Below the pieces are notes generated by a model, which ran no database searches, had not been told where the DNA came from, and was given only the letters and a program-made list of their open reading frames with translations. DNA of 64,000 bases, from NCBI GenBank assembly GCA_965116435.1, contig OZ220686.1, positions 434,001 through 498,000 of the forward strand. Direction: 5' to 3'. The translations under genes were made by a program, and so were the position numbers. Positions 1 through 8,944 of the stretch are shown here, piece by piece. The DNA comes from VXPQ01 sp965116435 (GTDB lineage: Bacteria > Bacteroidota > Rhodothermia > Rhodothermales > VXPQ01). Numbering within the stretch: the first letter of the stretch is position 1; each line of letters opens with the position of its first letter.

Positions 1-1
1 G

Positions 2-1039
2 CTTGCGACCACCGGTCTCTACACGGATATTCGAGGCGCAGAGGACGGCCCGACCCTTGCCTACCGGGCAGATATGGACGCCTTGCCCATTCAGGACGCC
101 AAGTCCGTGGAGTATGCTTCGGAACGACCGGGGTTTGCGCACCTGTGCGGACACGACGCCCATACGGCGGTCGGGATTGGCGTAGCGCTTGTCCTGCATC
201 GCAACCGGGAGCGCCTGCCGGGTACGGTGCGCGTGCTGTTCCAGCCGGACGAAGAAGGCGCTCCCGGGGGCGCCGTAGATATGATCCGGGACGGCGTGCT
301 GGACGGGGTGCAAAGTATCTACGCCATCCATGTGGACCCCACATTGCCCACAGGCGCGTACGGCGTGCAGGACGGCCCGATTACGTCGTCCACGGACCGT
401 TTTCGCATTGCGGTCCAGGCGCCCGGCACCGGACATTCGGCGCGGCCCCACGAGGCTGTGGATACCGTCTGGGTGGCCAGCCAGATTGCGCAGGCGCTCT
501 ATCACCTCACGGGGCGTTTTTCGGATGCACGCAAGGCATCGGTCCTGACCATTTGCCGGTTCCATGCGGGGGAGGCGGACAATGTGATTCCGGACCAGGC
601 GGAACTGGGCGGCACGATTCGCACGACGGACCGCGGCGAACGCACGGCGATTCGGCAACGCGTCGAGCGGATGGCCCAGGAGATAGCCCGGTTGCACGGG
701 GCCTCGGCGGACGTAGACCTCTTGCCCGGAGCGCCCGCCGTGCGCAACGACGCCTGCCTTGCCCGCCACATCGCCTCCGTGATCCGGTCGTGCTACGGGG
801 AGGACGCCGTCTTGCCGATTCCCCTCCCCAGCATGGGTTCGGAGGATTTCGGGCACTACCTCGAAAAAATACCGGGGCTGTTGCTTCGGACGGGCACATG
901 TTCTGGCCCGGACACGGCCTGGCCCTTGCACAACGCCCGCTTCGACATCGACGAAGGCGCCCTCGCGCCCACCGCCCTGCTCATGGCCCGGACCCTGTGC
1001 GCACAGCTGGATCAGGGCCTGGATCCGACCGCTGCCTGA
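2..1039 (+). CDS. M20-family amidohydrolase/peptidase (5' end outside window)
   Basis: The reading frame is open from base 2, so the true start lies left of the window and only the C-terminal 345 residues are seen. Metal-binding signatures of M20D amidohydrolases are present: RADMDALPI followed by HLCGHDAHTA near the left end, then HSARPHEAVDT in the lid/dimerisation domain and MGSEDFGHYL near the C terminus. Family members hydrolyse N-acyl amino acids (hippurate hydrolase or N-acetyl-diaminopimelate deacetylase type) in the cytoplasm with two divalent metals. The exact substrate cannot be read from the sequence. The gene ends in TGA and is followed by a dispersed repeat, so it is probably the last gene of its transcription unit. 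Confidence 0.9.
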   Translation, partial: LATTGLYTDIRGAEDGPTLAYRADMDALPIQDAKSVEYASERPGFAHLCGHDAHTAVGIGVALVLHRNRERLPGTVRVLFQPDEEGAPGGAVDMIRDGVLDGVQSIYAIHVDPTLPTGAYGVQDGPITSSTDRFRIAVQAPGTGHSARPHEAVDTVWVASQIAQALYHLTGRFSDARKASVLTICRFHAGEADNVIPDQAELGGTIRTTDRGERTAIRQRVERMAQEIARLHGASADVDLLPGAPAVRNDACLARHIASVIRSCYGEDAVLPIPLPSMGSEDFGHYLEKIPGLLLRTGTCSGPDTAWPLHNARFDIDEGALAPTALLMARTLCAQLDQGLDPTAA

Positions 1040-1551
1040 TCCCCCTTTTTGCACTGCGAGAAACGGCCTTCGGGGCGTCGCCTAAATAAGTTAAGGATGC
1101 ACTGATCAAATCCACTGCGATCAGCGCTTCACGTACACAAGCAACGTTTGTAATGATTCCATCGTTAAAATCAGCAAAAAACACGGCGATTCACAGAATC
1201 GTGGACGTGAAGCGCCCTTCGGGAGGCATCGAGGAGCGCGCTGGCTGCGTCATTCCTCATTACGTGGGGCCTACCACGCTGCTTCGTCATTCCTTGCCAG
1301 CCCACTCCTCAATGCCTCTGATCTTTGCGGACTTAATCAGAGCATCCTTAAGTCGGAAATTTCGCCGCCTAAATTATTTAGGTATCTGGTATGTAGGTCT
1401 CATGCGCCCGGTTTTTTTGCGATATCAGGAGGATGCGCTGACGGGCTCCTCGCGCCCGCGATTCCGAAAAAAAATTTTCCAAAAAGGTTATGCGGTCCGC
1501 ATTGGCGTGTCTTAAGGGGGACAATTGCAATTTTTCCCGCCTTCTGGTCCC
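1040..1551. other. Intergenic stretch holding a full repeat copy
   Basis: No gene is supported here. Bases 1095-1347 are a full copy of the dispersed repeat family. The remaining 200 bases before the next gene are AT-richer than the surroundings and contain a small palindrome (CCTAAATTATTTAGG, about 1369-1383) and several A and T runs around 1467-1493. The promoter of the next gene is likely in this segment, but I cannot point to a specific box. Confidence 0.6.
1095..1347 (+). repeat. Long-form dispersed repeat, copy 1
   Basis: This is a 253-bp element starting GGATGCACTGATCAAATCC and ending GGACTTAATCAGAGCATCC. The ends are imperfect inverted repeats of each other. Each end also folds on its own: CACTGATC pairs with GATCAGCG at the left, and CTCTGATC with an ATCAGAG half at the right. 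Near-identical copies occur at 43767-44019 (opposite orientation) and 55649-55904, with a truncated copy at 54361-54511. The outermost flanks extend the inverted repeat (TTAA on both sides). No transposase is encoded. The structure resembles a MITE or a REPIN-type pair of inverted REPs. Confidence 0.85.
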
Positions 1552-3411
1552 ATGCGTGTCCCGGTCTTCGTTTTCGCTTCCCTCCTGCTGGCGGTGGGCC
1601 TCTGCCCGCCCTGCGCCCCTGCCCAGTCTTTTCGGTCCGCGTCCGGCGCGGACCGCGCACAGGGCGTTTCAACAGATATTTCGATGGACATGTCGAAGGT
1701 CCTGTCGAATAAAAATCACGGGCCGTACCTGCCGACGCACGTTTCCACGCCCCCCCAGTCCAGAAAAATCCCCACCAGGAAAATCGGCGCCGGGGATATC
1801 GTGATCAACGAGGCGTATCCACGCCCCCTTCCTTCGGGATCGGAGTTTATCGAATTGTTCAATCGGAGTACGGCCACGTTCGATCTTCGGGAATTGACGA
1901 TCCGGGATGCGTCGTCCGCCCCGCTCCCCCTTTCCGAAGCATCGGCGCCGTTCCCGCCCGGAGCCTACCGGGTGATCGCGGCGGACGGCATGGCCTTTTC
2001 CAGGCGTTTCAGCGGAGTTCCGTACAGCGAGCCGGCTCGCTGGGCTTCGCTGAATAACGGCGGCGACGCCATCGTGCTCGAATCCGGCGGCCGGATGATC
2101 GATTCGCTTTTTTATGCCGGGAGCGCGGTAGAAGAAGGCCGATCCCTTGAACGCATTGATCCGGCGGGGCCGTCGGACCCGCATAACTTTGCGCGGTCCT
2201 CGGATCCGCTCGGCGCTACGCCGGGCGCCCAGAACAGCCAATACGCTCCCGACGTAACCCCTCCGTCGCTGGCGTTCGCCCATGTGGTCGGCGACACACA
2301 GCTGGACCTGTATTTCGACGAACCGGTCCGCACAGCAGGCATTTCCCCCGCCTCGATTCGGCTGGAAACCGGGGCGGCGCAGGAGGCGGAGGCGCTGGGT
2401 CCGGGCCGCCTGCGCGCCGGGTTTCCGGGCCCTGTCACGGGCGAATCCGTACGGATCGGGACGGTATCCGATCTGCGGGGAAATGTTTCGGATCAGGTCT
2501 CCGCGCCGATTCATTATCGGCCCGCCGCGCAGGACGTCGTGGTGAACGAAATATCGTACGAACCGCTTGCGGACGAGTACGACGGGCTGCCGAACGAAGT
2601 GGAATTCATCGAGTTGTTCAATCGCTCCGGGCGGCGGGTGTATCTCGACGGCGCATACCGAACGAGGGACCCGGACGAATCCGGCGACGCCGACACGGTT
2701 CGCGTGCGGAATCGGTTCGTGGGGCTGGGTCCCGGGGGCTATGCGCTGCTCACCGCCGAGGCCATAGCAGCTGATCCCGCGATGGGCGCCGGGACAGATA
2801 CCGGGATCGCCGCCGCAGCCACCACGGCGATGGTCCCTGGGCTTTCGCTGCGCAACGACGGAGACCGCATTCGCATACACCGGGAAGACGGCGAAACGCT
2901 GGACGACATACGGTACGACCCGTCGTGGCATCATCCGGATGTGCTGGAAACCCGGGGCGTAACGCTGGAACGCATCGACCCGGATGCATACGGGAACGAC
3001 CCGCAAAACTGGACCAGTTCGGCGGCGCCGGAAGGCGGAACGCCGGGGCGGCCCAATTCGGTCCGCCTGGATGAGGCCCCCTCCCCGTCCGGGCAGGGTA
3101 TGGACATCGCTCCGAACCCCTTTTCTCCGGACCGGGACGGCGTGGACGATATCGTCCGCATCCGGTGCGTTTTTTCGTCCGGCGTGTCCAGAGCGCGGGC
3201 GCTGGTGTTCGACCTGGCTGGAAACGAAGTGCGCGAACTGGTCGAATCTCGCCTGGTTACAGAATCGACGGAGTTTTTCTGGGACGGACGGGACCATGCG
3301 GACCGTCGCCTGCAAACCGGCGTATACATTATTTTCGTCGAGGCCTGGGACGCCCGCAACCACGTAATCGAAGCGTTCAAGGCGCCCGTCGTGCTTGCGC
3401 ATCGCTATTGA
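1552..3411 (+). CDS. Secreted lamin-tail-domain protein with FlgD-Ig C terminus
   Basis: Predicted 619-residue exported protein. The start ATG at 1552 gives a compact signal peptide (MRVPVFVFASLLLAVG, cleavage near APAQ). A TTG at 1525 is in frame and has an AAGGGGG stretch just upstream, so a nine-residue longer form is possible. Two lamin-tail-like domains are visible, starting near residues 82 and 329, each with the VINEA/VVNEI and EFIELFNRS motifs, separated by an Ig-like stretch (TPPSLAFAHV). The C terminus from about residue 516 (IAPNPFSPDRDGVDD) is a FlgD-Ig/CHU_C-like module. In this bacterial group such modules serve outer-membrane or type IX-like export of surface proteins. The function is otherwise unknown; a structural, adhesive or nuclease-associated role is possible. 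Confidence 0.8.
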   Translation: MRVPVFVFASLLLAVGLCPPCAPAQSFRSASGADRAQGVSTDISMDMSKVLSNKNHGPYLPTHVSTPPQSRKIPTRKIGAGDIVINEAYPRPLPSGSEFIELFNRSTATFDLRELTIRDASSAPLPLSEASAPFPPGAYRVIAADGMAFSRRFSGVPYSEPARWASLNNGGDAIVLESGGRMIDSLFYAGSAVEEGRSLERIDPAGPSDPHNFARSSDPLGATPGAQNSQYAPDVTPPSLAFAHVVGDTQLDLYFDEPVRTAGISPASIRLETGAAQEAEALGPGRLRAGFPGPVTGESVRIGTVSDLRGNVSDQVSAPIHYRPAAQDVVVNEISYEPLADEYDGLPNEVEFIELFNRSGRRVYLDGAYRTRDPDESGDADTVRVRNRFVGLGPGGYALLTAEAIAADPAMGAGTDTGIAAAATTAMVPGLSLRNDGDRIRIHREDGETLDDIRYDPSWHHPDVLETRGVTLERIDPDAYGNDPQNWTSSAAPEGGTPGRPNSVRLDEAPSPSGQGMDIAPNPFSPDRDGVDDIVRIRCVFSSGVSRARALVFDLAGNEVRELVESRLVTESTEFFWDGRDHADRRLQTGVYIIFVEAWDARNHVIEAFKAPVVLAHRY

Positions 3412-3511
3412 GATCGCGGCCTGCGGAACCGCGCCCGCAGGCCATCGTTCACCTTGCAAGCCCCCCTTTTGCCGCAACAAGTACGTCAAGCACCATAAAC
3501 GCATTCGGATC

Positions 3512-3880
3512 ATGCCCGCCGCCGAAATGGCCATGCAAGCGAGGACGCGACCTGCGCCCATTGCGCTCAGCGACCGCGCTGCACAGGAAATTCGCAAGAT
3601 CATGTCCACCCGGGATATTCCCGAGGGATTCAGCCTCCGCGTCGGCGTTCGGGGAGGCGGTTGTTCGGGCATGAGCTATATCCTCGGTTTCGACAAAATG
3701 CGCGAACACGACACGCGTTTTGACATAGACGGCGTCACGGTGTACATGGACAAGCGCCATGGATTGTATCTTATGGGCGTTACCGTGGATTACCATGACG
3801 GCCTGAATGCGCGCGGGTTCACCTTTGAGAACCCGAATGCGACGCAAACGTGCGGGTGTGGGTCCAGCTTTGCTGCGTAG
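3512..3880 (+). CDS. Iron-sulfur cluster assembly protein, IscA/SufA/ErpA type
   Basis: Predicted 122-residue A-type Fe-S carrier, which transfers clusters from the scaffold to apo-proteins in the cytoplasm. The three diagnostic cysteines are present: one in RGGGCSGMSY and two in the C-terminal TCGCGSSF. The start ATG at 3512 is chosen because the family begins close to the PIALSDRAAQEIR strand; an ATG at 3527 would also work, and an upstream extension of the frame to 3395 has no homologous content. The gene ends 13 bases before clpC, so the two are probably cotranscribed. It cannot be assigned to iscA, sufA or erpA without phylogeny. Confidence 0.9.
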   Translation: MPAAEMAMQARTRPAPIALSDRAAQEIRKIMSTRDIPEGFSLRVGVRGGGCSGMSYILGFDKMREHDTRFDIDGVTVYMDKRHGLYLMGVTVDYHDGLNARGFTFENPNATQTCGCGSSFAA

Positions 3881-3893
3881 TCTCTTTTATTCT

Positions 3894-6518
3894 ATGGAAG
3901 GCAACTTTTCCAATCGCGTCAGAGATGTTATCCGGGACAGCCGGGAAGAAGCCATTCGGCTGTGTCACGATTACGTCGGTACGGAGCACCTGCTCCTCGG
4001 AATTATCTGCGAGGGCGAGGGCATTGCCGTCCGGATTCTCCGTAGCCTCGGCTGCGACCTGCTCAAGCTCAAAAAGGCGGTCGAAGAAACGGTCCGAGGT
4101 ACGGGCGGAGCGCTTTCGGTAGGCAATCTCCCCTTTACCCAGCAAGCCGAAAAAGTCCTCAAGATCACCTACCTTGAGGCAAAGATCTACAAGAGCGATA
4201 TCATCGGTACGGAGCACCTCTTGCTCAGCCTGTTGCGCGACGAAGAAAATGTGGCGGCCCGCATTTTGCAGCAAGGCTTCTCGATCACGTACGATGCGGT
4301 TCGTGCCGAACTGGACGCTATTATTGGCGGAAAGGCGCCTGTGTCGGGCGGCGGCCTCCAGTCTCCTCCTCCCCCTGAAGGACGCGGCAAGGAGCGCCGC
4401 AAGATGGAAAAAAGCAAAACGCCGGTGCTCGACAACTTCGGCAGAGACCTGACGCGGCTGGCCGAAGAATCCCGACTGGACCCCATCGTAGGCCGGGAAC
4501 AGGAAATCGAGCGGGTGGCCCAGGTGCTCAGCCGCCGAAAGAAAAACAACCCCGTGCTGATTGGCGAGCCGGGCGTGGGCAAGACGGCGATCGCCGAAGG
4601 GCTCGCCATACGCATTGTGCAGCGCAAGGTAAGCCGCGTGCTTCACAACAAACGGATCGTGACGCTGGATTTGGCGGCGCTGGTCGCCGGCACCAAATAC
4701 CGGGGGCAGTTCGAGGAACGGATGAAGGCGGTGATGAACGAACTTGAAAAGAGCCCGGAAGTCATTCTTTTTATCGACGAGTTGCACACGATCGTCGGCG
4801 CCGGAGGGGCTTCCGGCAGCCTGGACGCCTCGAATATGTTCAAACCCGCGCTCGCCCGGGGCGAAATCCAATGCATTGGCGCGACGACCCTGAACGAGTA
4901 CCGGCAATATATCGAGAAGGACGGGGCGCTGGATCGCCGATTCCAGAAAATTATCGTAGACCCCTCTACCGTAGACGAGACCGTCGAAATCCTGCGCAAC
5001 ATCAAGGAGCGGTACGAGGAGCATCACCATGTGCGGTATTCCGACGAGGCCATCCTGCTTGCAGTCCGCCTCAGCGACCGCTACGTCACGGATCGTTTTC
5101 TGCCCGACAAGGCGATTGACGTGATGGACGAAGCCGGTGCGCGCGTCCATCTCGCGAACATTCGGGTACCGGAAAATATCATCCGCCTTGAAGAAGAAAT
5201 CGAGGTCGTCCGCAGGAAGAAGAATCAGGTGGTCAAGAGCCAGCGTTTCGAAGAGGCGGCCCGGTTGCGCGACAAGGAAAAGAAGATCAATACGGAGCTG
5301 GAGCGAGCCAAGCGGATATGGGAGCGGAAAGCCGGCGCGGAAATCCATGACGTGACCACAGAGAAAATCTCCGAGGTCGTGGCTATGATGACCGGCATTC
5401 CGGTCGATAAAATTTCGCGCCCCGAACAGAAGAAACTGATCGGGATGGACGATGCGCTTATGAAGCGCGTAATCGGTCAGGACGAGGCGATCCGGAAATT
5501 GTCGAACGCCATTCGGCGCACCCGGGCGGGTCTCAAGGATCCCGGACGTCCTATTGGTTCGTTCATTTTCCTGGGCCCGACGGGCGTGGGCAAGACCGAG
5601 CTGGCCAAGGTGCTTACGCAATATCTTTTCGATCTGGACGAGGCGCTGATACGGATCGACATGTCCGAATACATGGAAAAATTCGCTGTGAGTCGCTTGG
5701 TCGGGGCGCCTCCCGGATATGTGGGCTACGAAGAAGGCGGGCAATTGACCGAGAAAGTGCGCCGCAAGCCGTATTCCGTGGTCCTGCTGGACGAAATCGA
5801 AAAAGCGCACCCGGACGTACTCAACATCTTGCTGCAAGTGCTCGACGACGGCGTACTTACGGACGGGCTGGGGCGCCGCATCGATTTCCGAAATACGATC
5901 ATTATTATGACGTCGAATATCGGCGCCCGGGACATCAAGAACATCGGGAAAGGGATCGGTTTCGCCCAGTCGGATAAGTCGTTCAATTACCGGACGATGA
6001 AGAACACCGTGGAAGATGCAGTGAAGCGGGTGTTCAACCCCGAGTTCCTGAACCGGGTGGACGACGTGATCGTGTTCCATTCGCTGGAGAAAGAGCATGT
6101 CTTCCGTATTATCGACATCATGGCTTCGGAGCTGCTCGGACGGATCCGGAAACTCGGGATTGCCGTAGAGATCAGAAAACCGGTCAAGGAATTTCTCGTT
6201 CGGAAAGGCTTCGATATGAAGTATGGCGCTCGTCCCCTGCGGCGCGCCATCCAGAAATATATTGAGGACCCGCTTGCCGATCATATCCTTGGCAAGAACC
6301 TGGGCGAAGGCGACATCATCCGTGTTTCCGTGCGGGGCAAGGGAGACGCGGCGACGCTTTCGTTCAGCGTGCGCAAGAGCAAAACGTCCAAGGCCGTAAA
6401 AACAGCCCCAAAAGCCTCCCCAAAAAGAGACGAGAGCGCCCCGGACGAGCGGAAAGAAAACAAGGATGTCGCTTCCCCGAGCCTTGACGAAAAACAGGCG
6501 AGGGTAGCAAGGGAGTAG
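3894..6518 (+). CDS. clpC: ATP-dependent Clp protease ATP-binding subunit ClpC
   Basis: Predicted 874-residue class I HSP100 unfoldase that feeds substrates to ClpP. Order of domains: two Clp_N repeats (about residues 1-145, each with a GTEHLLLG/S motif), first AAA module with Walker A GEPGVGKTA near residue 222, a UVR-type coiled-coil insert (SQRFEEAARLRDKEKK) near 446, second AAA module with Walker A GPTGVGKTELA near 559, and a C-terminal D2-small domain. The UVR insert marks ClpC rather than ClpA or ClpB. The tail (last ~45 residues) is highly charged and low in complexity, longer than usual. The start at 3894 (MEGNFSNRVRDVI) matches the family; the frame extends upstream over the erpA 3' end but without homology. 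Confidence 0.97.
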   Translation: MEGNFSNRVRDVIRDSREEAIRLCHDYVGTEHLLLGIICEGEGIAVRILRSLGCDLLKLKKAVEETVRGTGGALSVGNLPFTQQAEKVLKITYLEAKIYKSDIIGTEHLLLSLLRDEENVAARILQQGFSITYDAVRAELDAIIGGKAPVSGGGLQSPPPPEGRGKERRKMEKSKTPVLDNFGRDLTRLAEESRLDPIVGREQEIERVAQVLSRRKKNNPVLIGEPGVGKTAIAEGLAIRIVQRKVSRVLHNKRIVTLDLAALVAGTKYRGQFEERMKAVMNELEKSPEVILFIDELHTIVGAGGASGSLDASNMFKPALARGEIQCIGATTLNEYRQYIEKDGALDRRFQKIIVDPSTVDETVEILRNIKERYEEHHHVRYSDEAILLAVRLSDRYVTDRFLPDKAIDVMDEAGARVHLANIRVPENIIRLEEEIEVVRRKKNQVVKSQRFEEAARLRDKEKKINTELERAKRIWERKAGAEIHDVTTEKISEVVAMMTGIPVDKISRPEQKKLIGMDDALMKRVIGQDEAIRKLSNAIRRTRAGLKDPGRPIGSFIFLGPTGVGKTELAKVLTQYLFDLDEALIRIDMSEYMEKFAVSRLVGAPPGYVGYEEGGQLTEKVRRKPYSVVLLDEIEKAHPDVLNILLQVLDDGVLTDGLGRRIDFRNTIIIMTSNIGARDIKNIGKGIGFAQSDKSFNYRTMKNTVEDAVKRVFNPEFLNRVDDVIVFHSLEKEHVFRIIDIMASELLGRIRKLGIAVEIRKPVKEFLVRKGFDMKYGARPLRRAIQKYIEDPLADHILGKNLGEGDIIRVSVRGKGDAATLSFSVRKSKTSKAVKTAPKASPKRDESAPDERKENKDVASPSLDEKQARVARE

Positions 6519-6566
6519 CCTTGTTTTGCTCCCTTGCGCGAACGCCCATCGAACTCGTCGTTTTCT

Positions 6567-7670
6567 ATGCAACGCGTTGCTATCATTGGCGTTGGCCTGA
6601 TCGGCGGATCCCTTGGCCTCGTATGGAAAAAGCAGGCGCCGGGCGTCCGCATCGTTGGTTTTGACGCACCGGCCACGCTGGACAAGGCGCTCGACATGGG
6701 GGCCCTCGACGAGGCCGCGTTGTCGGCGGAGGCGGCTGTTTCTGGCGCGGACGTCATCGTGCTGGCCACTCCGGTCCAGTCCGTCCTGCAGCTGCTGAAG
6801 AATATTGCGCCCCATATTCGCCCCGGCGCCGTGGTCACGGACACGGGGTCTGTAAAAGGCCTGGTGGCGTCCTGCGCCGCAAGCGCCTTGCCTTCGCACG
6901 CCCTCTTCGTGGGGGGGCACCCCATGGCGGGTTCCGAAGGCCGGGGCATCGACCAGGCCGATGCGTTGCTGTTCGAAAATGCAGCCTGGGTGCTTTGTCC
7001 GCCCGCGGCCATGGATGTGGCCGCGCTGAAGCGGGATCAGGCCGCGTTTCTGGCCCTGATCGAGGCGACCGGCGCCCGCGTCCTGACGCTCCCTGCCGAT
7101 CGGCACGACCGCATTGCGGCGTTCGTCAGCCACCTGCCGCAGTTGCTCGCCGTGGCGCTTATGAACCATGTGGCGCAGGAAAACGGGAACGACGAGGCGT
7201 TTCTGCAGTTGGCCGCCGGCGGGTTTCGGGATATGACCCGCATCGCGTCCTCCCCATTCGATGTGTGGAACGACATTCTCTCCACGAACGATGCGCGTAT
7301 TCTGGAGGCGCTCGATTCGTTTGCCGAACGCGTGCGCCTCGTTCGCGGAGAGATTGCCCGCGGCGACATGAACACATTGCAGAACCGCTTCCGGGAGGCC
7401 CGCTCCACAAGGGAAACGATTCCCCGCAACACGAAAGGATTCCTGCAACCGCTTGCGGATGTGTACGTCTACGCACAAGACGATCCGGGCGAACTCTTTT
7501 CGATTACGAAGATTCTGTACGAGGCGTCCCTGAATATCAAGGATATTGAACTCCTCAAGATTCGCGAAGGAACCGGCGGCGCTTTTCGCATGGGTTTTGC
7601 GGAGGACGAGATTGCGACGGCCGCCGCCCGAACCCTGAACCACGCCGGCTATACGGCCTGGCGCTTGTAA
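6567..7670 (+). CDS. tyrA: Prephenate dehydrogenase with ACT domain
   Basis: Predicted 367-residue cytoplasmic enzyme of tyrosine synthesis, oxidatively decarboxylating prephenate to 4-hydroxyphenylpyruvate with NAD(P). The N terminus is a Rossmann fold (VAIIGVGLIGGSLG). It continues with the family motif GGHPMAGSEGRG and the helical dimerisation domain containing HDRIAAFVSHLPQL. From about residue 289 an ACT domain follows (DDPGELFSITKILYEASLNI), which in this family normally mediates feedback inhibition by tyrosine. The ATG at 6567 directly precedes the Rossmann strand; an in-frame TTG 33 bases upstream is less likely. Confidence 0.93.
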   Translation: MQRVAIIGVGLIGGSLGLVWKKQAPGVRIVGFDAPATLDKALDMGALDEAALSAEAAVSGADVIVLATPVQSVLQLLKNIAPHIRPGAVVTDTGSVKGLVASCAASALPSHALFVGGHPMAGSEGRGIDQADALLFENAAWVLCPPAAMDVAALKRDQAAFLALIEATGARVLTLPADRHDRIAAFVSHLPQLLAVALMNHVAQENGNDEAFLQLAAGGFRDMTRIASSPFDVWNDILSTNDARILEALDSFAERVRLVRGEIARGDMNTLQNRFREARSTRETIPRNTKGFLQPLADVYVYAQDDPGELFSITKILYEASLNIKDIELLKIREGTGGAFRMGFAEDEIATAAARTLNHAGYTAWRL

Positions 7671-7700
7671 TTCCCTGACAAGGATAGGCTACGGAAGCTT

Positions 7701-8816
7701 ATGGATGCTGTATCTCTTCAGAAAACGCCGTTGTACGATCGGCATGTTGCGCTGGGCGGGCGAATGACGCCGTTTGCCGGGTATGAAATGCCGCTGCGCT
7801 ATGCGGGCGGCGTCCTGCAAGAACATCGTGCGGTGCGGCAGGCGGCGGGCCTTTTCGACGTAAGCCACATGGGCGAACTCCTCGTGCGCGGCCCGCACGC
7901 CGCCGAGTGCGTACAGTACCTGATTACGAACGACGCCGTGTCCATGCCGTCCGGACAGGCAATCTATACCTGCATGTGCCTGGAAAACGGCGGCGTCGTG
8001 GACGACTTGATCGTATACCGCCTTGCCGAAGACGAATACCTGCTGGTGATCAATGCGGCGAACCGCAGCAAGGATTTCCTGTGGGCCATACGGAATAATC
8101 CGGCGAAGGCGCTTATCGAGGATGTGTCCGACCAGATGGCGCTCATCGCTGTGCAGGGGCCGCGGGCCCGGGCCATTGCAGAAGCCGCCATCGGAGAGGA
8201 TATCGCCGGCCTGAAGCCCTTTCGCTTTCGGCATGTTTCCGGCGGACTTTTCGCGGGGTCGTCGTTTGCTATCGTGTCTGCGACGGGGTATACAGGCGAG
8301 GCGGGCGTGGAAATCTATTGCGAGGCGGGCGTGGCCGGAGCGGTCTGGGACGGGCTGCTTGAAGCCGGGGGATCCGAGGGGTTGCAGCCAGCGGGCCTGG
8401 GCGCTCGGGACACCCTGCGCATGGAAGCGGGGTTTTGTTTGTACGGAAACGATATTACCGAAGAAACCCATCCGCTTGAGGCCGGGCTGGGCCGATTCGT
8501 ACGGATGGACAAGGACGATTTCATCGGCAAATCCGCGCTGGAACGCGCCCGGGAGGAAGGACTTTCCCGGAAACTGGTTGCGTTCGTCGTAGAGAAGCCC
8601 GGCGCGGTTCCCCGGAGGGGCTACGCGGTCTCGACGCCGGCGGGCGCGGGCGTGGTGACCAGCGGCGGCCAATCCCCCGTACTCGGGCGGGGCATCGGGC
8701 TTGGCTATGTGCCTGCCGATCCGGCGTGTACAGCGCCAGGGGCGCCGCTCGATATCGCCATTCGGTCCCGTACGGTGCGGGCCGTCGTTAAAAGGCCGCC
8801 CTTGCACAAAATTTGA
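7701..8816 (+). CDS. gcvT: Glycine cleavage system T protein (aminomethyltransferase)
   Basis: Predicted 371-residue folate-dependent aminomethyltransferase, the T protein of the glycine cleavage system. It releases ammonia from the aminomethyl-lipoyl H protein and makes 5,10-methylene-THF. The N terminus shows the family signature TPLYDRHVALGGRMTPFAGYEMPLRY and FDVSHMGE, followed by VQGPRA, TGYTGEAGVEIY, GLGARDTLRMEAGFCLYG and the C-terminal GIGLGYV barrel. Full length for the family. The start is 30 bases after tyrA, on the same strand, so cotranscription is plausible. The H and P proteins are not in this window. Confidence 0.96.
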   Translation: MDAVSLQKTPLYDRHVALGGRMTPFAGYEMPLRYAGGVLQEHRAVRQAAGLFDVSHMGELLVRGPHAAECVQYLITNDAVSMPSGQAIYTCMCLENGGVVDDLIVYRLAEDEYLLVINAANRSKDFLWAIRNNPAKALIEDVSDQMALIAVQGPRARAIAEAAIGEDIAGLKPFRFRHVSGGLFAGSSFAIVSATGYTGEAGVEIYCEAGVAGAVWDGLLEAGGSEGLQPAGLGARDTLRMEAGFCLYGNDITEETHPLEAGLGRFVRMDKDDFIGKSALERAREEGLSRKLVAFVVEKPGAVPRRGYAVSTPAGAGVVTSGGQSPVLGRGIGLGYVPADPACTAPGAPLDIAIRSRTVRAVVKRPPLHKI

Positions 8817-8864
8817 CGGTTTGTTGCACATTGCGATGCGGCGCGGCGTATCTTCCCGTATGGA

Positions 8865-8901
8865 GGATGCGCTGATCGAAGTGGATTTGGTCAGTGCATC
8901 C
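8865..8901 (-). repeat. Short-form repeat hairpin
   Basis: This is a 37-bp hairpin beginning GGATGCGCTGATC and ending GGTCAGTGCATCC, the reverse orientation of the left end of the long element. The stem is about 12-13 bp with an 11-12-base loop. It lies between gcvT and comB, 48 bases after the gcvT stop. There is no T-run, so a classical Rho-independent terminator is not supported. Confidence 0.8.
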
Positions 8902-8944
8902 TTTAGTTGTTCATGGTTTCCTTTCCCCTGTCCGATACCCCGCC

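Noticed and set aside
1153..1353. A ~65-codon open frame repeated in each long repeat copy
   Set aside because: The frame is open in copies 1095, 43767 and 55649 only because the copies are nearly identical. There is no ribosome-binding signal or codon-level selection that I can see.
1669..3672. A 667-codon open frame antisense to the lamin-tail gene
   Set aside because: Shadow of a gene with clear domains on the + strand.
3819..7643. A 1274-codon open frame antisense to clpC and tyrA
   Set aside because: It is a GC-skew shadow of two well-identified genes, with no homologous content.
8865..8901. Rho-independent terminator after gcvT
   Set aside because: The hairpin lacks a T-run and has the same sequence as the dispersed repeats in both orientations.
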